Origin: Planctomycetota bacterium
GTDB lineage: Bacteria > Planctomycetota > MHYJ01 > JACQXL01 > JACQZI01
Assembly: GCA_016207825.1 (NCBI GenBank)
Contig: JACQZI010000007.1
Coordinates: 260,697 to 324,696, forward strand
Length of the DNA stretch: 64,000 nucleotides
Reading direction: 5' to 3'
Position 1 is the first letter of the stretch, and each line of letters opens with the position of its first letter. Made by a program: the position numbers and the translations under genes. The notes under the pieces were generated by a model. The model searched no databases. It was not told the origin of the DNA and saw only the letters and a program-made list of their open reading frames with translations. Below, piece after piece: positions 60,065 to 64,000 of the stretch.

Positions 60065-60847
60065 CTAATAATTATCGAAGGCATGCCAGTCGGTAAGGTT
60101 TGTTACCAGCGGCGTTATTGAAATATATTTCTTTTTCACCGCGCTGATGTCGGAGACGGCTTTTGCCGTTATTTTTACGGGTCTCTTATGCCGGAATTTC
60201 TTCAGCCCGCTTTTCATCCAATAATAATTCCTGCCCCTCGGGTCTGTCCCGGAAACGAACTGGTCCGGCAAATACTCGGTTCCCTGGCGGGTGTGTTTAA
60301 CCCCTTTCATTTGCCTGGGTGAGCAGCAGGGGATGTTGATGTTATAAACTATTCCGTTTGTGCCCCGTATTTTTCCGCGGATGATATCTTTTATGATTGT
60401 TACGGCTAGTTTAGCGGTATCGGAGAAATCCGGGTTGGAGTGGTTTTCGGGTTTTTCCCGGGAAACGGCAAAAGAAGGAATTCCCCAGAAAGCGCCTTCG
60501 ATCGCCGCCGCCACCGTACCGGAATAAAATACGTCTATCCCCACGTTCGCCCCGTCGTTTATCCCGGAAACCACGATGTCTGGCCGCTTTTTTAATATCT
60601 CAACAATGCCTAATTTTATACAGTCAGCCGGCGTGCCTTCGACCGCGTACAAACAGGCGTTGCAGGAAAGATAGTCATAAACTTTCCGGATGAAAAGCGG
60701 CTTGAAAATGGTAATCCCGTGCCCGACCCCGCTTTGCTGGCTGAACGGCGAAACGACCGTTACCCTTCCCAGTTTCCGCAACTCCTTGTAAAGAGCGCTT
60801 AACCCGTTATTTTCAATGCTGTCGTCATTCGTGAGCAATATATCCAT
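60065..60847 (-). CDS. surE: 5'/3'-nucleotidase SurE
   Basis: 260 aa. ILLTNDDSIENNGLSALYKE, VVSPFSQQSGVGHGITIFKP, VVSGINDGANVGIDVFYSGT and AAIEGAFWGIPSFAVSREKP are the SurE metal and nucleotide marks. It dephosphorylates nucleoside monophosphates under stress. Convergent with the S41 protease gene, 2 nt apart. Promoter 60859-60886 leaves only 3-5 nt of leader. Confidence 0.96.
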   Translation of the reverse strand: MDILLTNDDSIENNGLSALYKELRKLGRVTVVSPFSQQSGVGHGITIFKPLFIRKVYDYLSCNACLYAVEGTPADCIKLGIVEILKKRPDIVVSGINDGANVGIDVFYSGTVAAAIEGAFWGIPSFAVSREKPENHSNPDFSDTAKLAVTIIKDIIRGKIRGTNGIVYNINIPCCSPRQMKGVKHTRQGTEYLPDQFVSGTDPRGRNYYWMKSGLKKFRHKRPVKITAKAVSDISAVKKKYISITPLVTNLTDWHAFDNY

Positions 60848-60858
60848 AGAATATAAGG

Positions 60859-60886
60859 ATTATACTTAAGGAAAACCTAAAATCAA
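60859..60886 (-). promoter_or_regulatory. Promoter of surE, near-leaderless
   Basis: TTGATT (60881-60886), 16-nt spacer, TATAAT (60859-60864), 11 nt to the ATG at 60847. Divergent from the aroB promoter. Confidence 0.55.
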
Positions 60887-60899
60887 GTTAATTAATTGC

Positions 60900-60928
60900 T
60901 TGAATTATCACCCTGTTTTTTTTATAGT
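60900..60928 (+). promoter_or_regulatory. Promoter of aroB, leaderless start
   Basis: TTGAAT (60900-60905), 17-nt spacer, TATAGT (60923-60928), 7 nt to the ATG at 60936. An in-frame TTG start would lie inside the -35, which supports the later ATG. Confidence 0.55.
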
Positions 60929-60935
60929 TATCTTT

Positions 60936-62012
60936 ATGAATAAAATCATCGTCCGGCTTGGGGAAAAAACATACCCGGTTTTTATCGGAGAAGGTTTAGT
61001 GGAGCAAGCGGGCATGTTATTGAGGCGTCCCCTTGCGCGCAGATGCCGTCTCGCGGTTGTTACGGATAGCAATATCGGCAGGCTCTACGGGAAAAAGATA
61101 AGGCATTCTCTTGAGCGCGCCGGTTTTTCCGTGAATCTCATAACGCTTCCCCCCGGAGAAAAAACCAAGTCACTCAAGACTGTCGAGAAAATATACCACA
61201 AGCTTTTGTCGGCGCGTTTAGACCGTTCTTCCGCGGTAATCGGCTTTGGCGGCGGGGTCATCGGCGATATCGCCGGTTTTGTTGCCTCGACCTTCATGCG
61301 CGGAATAGATTTTATCCAGGTGCCGTCCTCGCTACTTGCCCAGGTAGATTCCGGTGTCGGCGGGAAAGTTGCCATAAACCTGCCTGAAGGAAAAAACCTG
61401 ATAGGCTCGTTCTACCAGCCGCGCCTGGTGATAATCGACCCGTCCTTGCTTAAAACACTTCCTGGACGCGAGTTTTTAAACGGAATGGCTGAGGTCATTA
61501 AAATCGCCTTGATAAGAAGCCCCCGCCTTGCCGGATTCTTGGAAAAACACCGTTCGGAGATATTATCGCAGGAAATATCCCCCTTGGCGGAGATGATTAA
61601 GCAGACAGTGGAACTCAAAGCCGGAATCGTCATGAAAGACGAAAAGGAAAAGAATCTCAGGATGATTCTTAATTACGGGCATACCATCGGCCATGCGATT
61701 GAGCATCACGGGGAATACCGGCACGGGGAAGCCATCGCCTTGGGGATGATGTGCGCCGCGCGCATCGCATCCCGGATGAAATTAGCTTCCCTGTTAGTTA
61801 TCCGAAAACAGCAGGATTTATTGAAACTTTACGGATTGCCTGTTATATTAAAGAAAAGCCTGAAAGCGCCCGCTATAATTAAAGCCCTCAGGTTTGATAA
61901 GAAAATGCTTTTGGGGAAAACGAGGTTTGTCCTTTTGGAACGTCTTGGAAAAGCAATCGTCGTGGACGGGATAAAAGAGGACGTTATAAAATCATCTATA
62001 AAGGAGGGGTGA
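60936..62012 (+). CDS. aroB: 3-dehydroquinate synthase
   Basis: 358 aa from MNKIIVRLGEKTYPVFIGEG. AVVTDSNIGRLYGKKI, LPPGEKTKSLKTVEKIYHKL, GFGGGVIGDIAGFVASTFMR, VPSSLLAQVDSGVGGKVAIN, and the metal site EKNLRMILNYGHTIGHAIEH plus HGEAIALGM are present. It makes 3-dehydroquinate from DAHP in the shikimate pathway. It is followed without gap by the SagB-like gene, whose AAGGAGG lies just before this stop codon. Confidence 0.96.
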   Translation: MNKIIVRLGEKTYPVFIGEGLVEQAGMLLRRPLARRCRLAVVTDSNIGRLYGKKIRHSLERAGFSVNLITLPPGEKTKSLKTVEKIYHKLLSARLDRSSAVIGFGGGVIGDIAGFVASTFMRGIDFIQVPSSLLAQVDSGVGGKVAINLPEGKNLIGSFYQPRLVIIDPSLLKTLPGREFLNGMAEVIKIALIRSPRLAGFLEKHRSEILSQEISPLAEMIKQTVELKAGIVMKDEKEKNLRMILNYGHTIGHAIEHHGEYRHGEAIALGMMCAARIASRMKLASLLVIRKQQDLLKLYGLPVILKKSLKAPAIIKALRFDKKMLLGKTRFVLLERLGKAIVVDGIKEDVIKSSIKEG

Positions 62013-62013
62013 C

Positions 62014-62706
62014 ATGAAAGCTTTTATGGTTACGTTGATTGTCGTTATCGGATTGATTATGCTTGGCTTTTATGATTATGGCATCGGTCAAGATAAAGAG
62101 AAGGAAAAAGATATGAAAGAAATCAAACTGCCTGCCCCTGTGAAAAAGGGCAAACTGTCCCTGGAGGAAACACTGTCCCTGCGCCGTTCGGTGCGGACTT
62201 TCAAAGATGAGGCATTGACTGACACACAAATAGGCCAGATTCTCTGGGCGGCAGACGGCCTAAGCGCGCCCGTTGAAACAAGGGCAAACCGCACCGCACC
62301 CTCGGCCGGCGCGATTTATCCCGTGGAACTATACGCCGTGACCAAAGACGGGATATACAAATATAATCTGGTTTCGCATTCACTAAAACTTATCGAAGCG
62401 GGTGATAATCGTGAAGAATTGTCTAAGGCATGCCTGGGCCAGGGCTGCGTAAAGAGCGCTCCTTTAAGCATTATTATCAGCGGCGATTACAAGAAATGCT
62501 CCGGCAAATACAGGGACCGTGCCCAGCGTTATGTCGATATCGAAGCCGGCCATATCGCGCAGAATATCCACCTCCAGGCGGTCGCCCTAGAGCTTGGCTC
62601 TGTCCCGGTCGGCGCTTTTCAGGATGACCAGGTGAAGGCGCTTCTCAATCTGCCGGATAACGAATACCCCGTTTATATTATTCCCGTGGGTCACCCCAAA
62701 AAATAA
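62014..62706 (+). CDS. SagB/ThcOx-type nitroreductase-fold oxidoreductase
   Basis: 230 aa with an N-terminal hydrophobic segment (about 5-22), so probably exported or anchored, then a nitroreductase fold: TLSLRRSVRTFKDEALTDTQ, RTAPSAGAIYPVELYAVTKD and DIEAGHIAQNIHLQAVALEL, LGSVPVGAFQDDQVKALLNL. FMN enzyme related to SagB, which oxidises azolines in RiPPs, but no cyclodehydratase or precursor is nearby; many stand-alone members have unknown substrates. Begins 1 nt after aroB's stop with AAGGAGG. Confidence 0.88.
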   Translation: MKAFMVTLIVVIGLIMLGFYDYGIGQDKEKEKDMKEIKLPAPVKKGKLSLEETLSLRRSVRTFKDEALTDTQIGQILWAADGLSAPVETRANRTAPSAGAIYPVELYAVTKDGIYKYNLVSHSLKLIEAGDNREELSKACLGQGCVKSAPLSIIISGDYKKCSGKYRDRAQRYVDIEAGHIAQNIHLQAVALELGSVPVGAFQDDQVKALLNLPDNEYPVYIIPVGHPKK

Positions 62707-62714
62707 ATCAGTAA

Positions 62715-63827
62715 ATGGATAAGCTGGAATCGTTGCTGACTTTGACCGGCGCGCGCGGAATCGGCTCGGTGCGCTACGATAAATTGTTGCATCATTTCGG
62801 GAGTATTGAGAACGTCCTGAAAGCAAGCCCGGATAAATTAATGTGCATCCCGGGAATCGGCGAGGAGCTCTCGCGAGAAATAACGCTCTCCGCGCGGGAA
62901 AAAAGAGGCGCCAAAGAGTTGGAAGAGGCGCGAAAAGCAGGCGTAAAAATAATAACATATCTTGATGACGAATATCCGCAAAACCTAAAGACCATTTGCG
63001 ATTATCCTCTTGTCTTGTATGTCAAAGGCGAGCTGAAGGAATCGGATACGCTTTCTGTCGCGGTCATCGGCTCGCGCCGGGCGTCTCTTTACGGCAGGCG
63101 ACAGTCTGAACAATTATCATACGATTTGGCAATCCGAGGGATTTGCGTGGTGAGCGGCTTGGCGCGCGGGATAGATACCCATGCCCATATGGGCGCGGTC
63201 AGGGCGAAAGGCAGGACGATAGCCGTTTTAGGAAGCGGAATAAATAATCTATACCCGGCGGAAAACAAGAAGCTTGCCGAAAAAATTACGGAAAACGGGG
63301 CGGTTATTTCTGAACTGCCCTTGGATACCCCGCCGGACAGCCGTAATTTCCCGGTCCGCAACCGCATTATCAGCGGACTATCCCTTGGGATTCTGGTGGT
63401 CGAAGCGCCTTTGAAAAGCGGTGCCCTTATCACGGTGGATATGGCGCTGGACCAGGGCAGGGAAATATTTGCCCTGCCCGGAAAGGTGGATAGCCCGATG
63501 AGCCAGGGATGCCATAAACTAATCAAGCAGGGCGCTAAGCTGGTTGAAAACGTGGATGATATAATCGAAGAACTTAATTTGCCTGCATCAGAAACTAAAA
63601 GAAAGGCGGAAAGCGCAAAGACCAAACCCACGGGTTTGAATTACCGGGAAGAGACCATTGTCAACCTCCTTTCCAAAGACGAACCCAAGCACATTGACGA
63701 GATATCGCAGGAATCCAAGCTCTCCCCGGCGCTTGTTTCTGCCACCTTGCTTGAACTGGAACTGAAGCGGTGCGTAAAACAGATGCCCGGTAAAAATTTT
63801 ATACGTCTTATAAGTTGCTATTTATAA
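62715..63827 (+). CDS. dprA: DNA processing protein DprA
   Basis: 370 aa. A helix-hairpin-helix/SAM-like start (LMCIPGIGEELSREITL), the Rossmann core (VAVIGSRRASLYGRRQSEQL, VVSGLARGIDTHAHMGAV, TIAVLGSGINNLYPAENKKL, SGALITVDMALDQGREIFAL) and a C-terminal winged-helix DML1 domain from about 310. It loads RecA on incoming single-stranded DNA during transformation. Follows the SagB-type gene by 8 nt with no clear ribosome site. Confidence 0.95.
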   Translation: MDKLESLLTLTGARGIGSVRYDKLLHHFGSIENVLKASPDKLMCIPGIGEELSREITLSAREKRGAKELEEARKAGVKIITYLDDEYPQNLKTICDYPLVLYVKGELKESDTLSVAVIGSRRASLYGRRQSEQLSYDLAIRGICVVSGLARGIDTHAHMGAVRAKGRTIAVLGSGINNLYPAENKKLAEKITENGAVISELPLDTPPDSRNFPVRNRIISGLSLGILVVEAPLKSGALITVDMALDQGREIFALPGKVDSPMSQGCHKLIKQGAKLVENVDDIIEELNLPASETKRKAESAKTKPTGLNYREETIVNLLSKDEPKHIDEISQESKLSPALVSATLLELELKRCVKQMPGKNFIRLISCYL

Positions 63828-63863
63828 GGGATACGAGCAATCGTTTTTGGAAAATGCCGTTTT

Positions 63864-64000
63864 AAAAACCCTACCCTCCCCAAGAGAGAGTCCCAGTATT
63901 CCATAGCGAAGATGCCCGGATACCCAAGCGAATAACTCCCCATACCCAATAAATGCATTCCCCTTACCATTGTAATATATCCTCCTCAGCGTATAGAATA
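63864..64000. repeat. Second degenerate 22-bp-period array (continues past window)
   Basis: Units start at 63864 (weak), 63886, 63908, 63930, 63952, 63974 and 63996 (partial), with exact 22-bp spacing. Shared core: GAATAACTCCCCATACCC at 63930, GAAGATGCCCGGATACCC at 63908, and ATGCATTCCCCTTACC at 63953. The TCCCCATACC core also occurs in unit 2 of the first array, with matching phase. There is no gene between dprA and the edge. Confidence 0.7.

Noticed and set aside
62014-62706. RiPP azoline cluster based on the SagB-like protein
   Set aside because: No cyclodehydratase, precursor or transporter is adjacent; the gene sits between aroB and dprA.

Overview
This 64-kb window (roughly 46-47% GC by eye) is a chromosomal piece of a Gram-negative, probably anaerobic bacterium. 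The best guess is a Planctomycetota or related PVC/candidate-phylum lineage. The envelope is didermal: KDO-8-phosphate synthase, LptF and LptG, apolipoprotein N-acyltransferase, a Wza-like export lipoprotein and a Wzc-like autokinase. Metabolism looks ferredoxin- and flavoprotein-based: a four-subunit 2-oxoacid:ferredoxin oxidoreductase, an Fe-S class I fumarase alpha subunit, EtfAB, a CooC-type ATPase and P-protein subunit 2 of the glycine cleavage system. The planctomycete guess rests mainly on the HEAT-like 'LGDDNW.VRDKATEKL' motif in the 446-aa protein at 13990-15330 and on a HEAT-like region in the S41 protease. Phylum is an inference.

Layout. 1-9.9 kb, nearly all minus strand: partial solute-binding lipoprotein, a GpgS-like glycosyltransferase fused to a HAD phosphatase, NhaD-type antiporter, tRNA-Gln, LarB, Pit plus its DUF47 partner, DUF1232, TsaD, PurN, isoaspartyl peptidase, rhomboid. 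10-19.4 kb: a lipoprotein phosphodiesterase, GlyS, a DUF3568 lipoprotein, a radical SAM/SPASM enzyme paired with a HEAT-containing membrane protein, CooC, a two-gene ABC exporter, a cupin. 19.4-30.6 kb: fumarase alpha and korCBAD, NnrE, an MBL hydrolase, DnaE, Rpe, PyrG. 30.6-33.4 kb is an accessory islet: small ORFs of lower GC, a 13-unit array with an exact 22-bp period, an unknown 261-aa protein and a small membrane protein. 33.4-37.2 kb: KdsA, a membrane protein, DeoC and a membrane-anchored phosphohexomutase. 37.2-37.7 kb: tRNA-Val with two partial copies of its 5' half, a GIY-YIG nuclease ORF and palindromic elements. 37.8-50.1 kb: autokinase, DegT aminotransferase, LptF/LptG, DUF3187 protein, FabF/ACP, EtfAB, four-helix-bundle protein, GcvPB. 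50.3-51.1 kb: a dead IS5-type element. 51.1-63.8 kb: Lnt, S16, TilS, export lipoprotein, Obg, CNNM-type protein, S41 protease, SurE, AroB, SagB-type oxidoreductase, DprA. The window ends inside a second 22-bp-period array.

Three layers are not explained by the genes. First, two degenerate tandem arrays with exact 22-bp spacing (31790-32075 and about 63864 to the window end) that share a phase and core. Second, at least nine genes have a recognisable promoter whose -10 hexamer ends only 7-8 nt before the start codon, which predicts leaderless mRNAs. Third, short palindromic elements are scattered through the window: a double-hairpin type lies in frame inside tilS, and another copy sits next to a tRNA-Val fragment.
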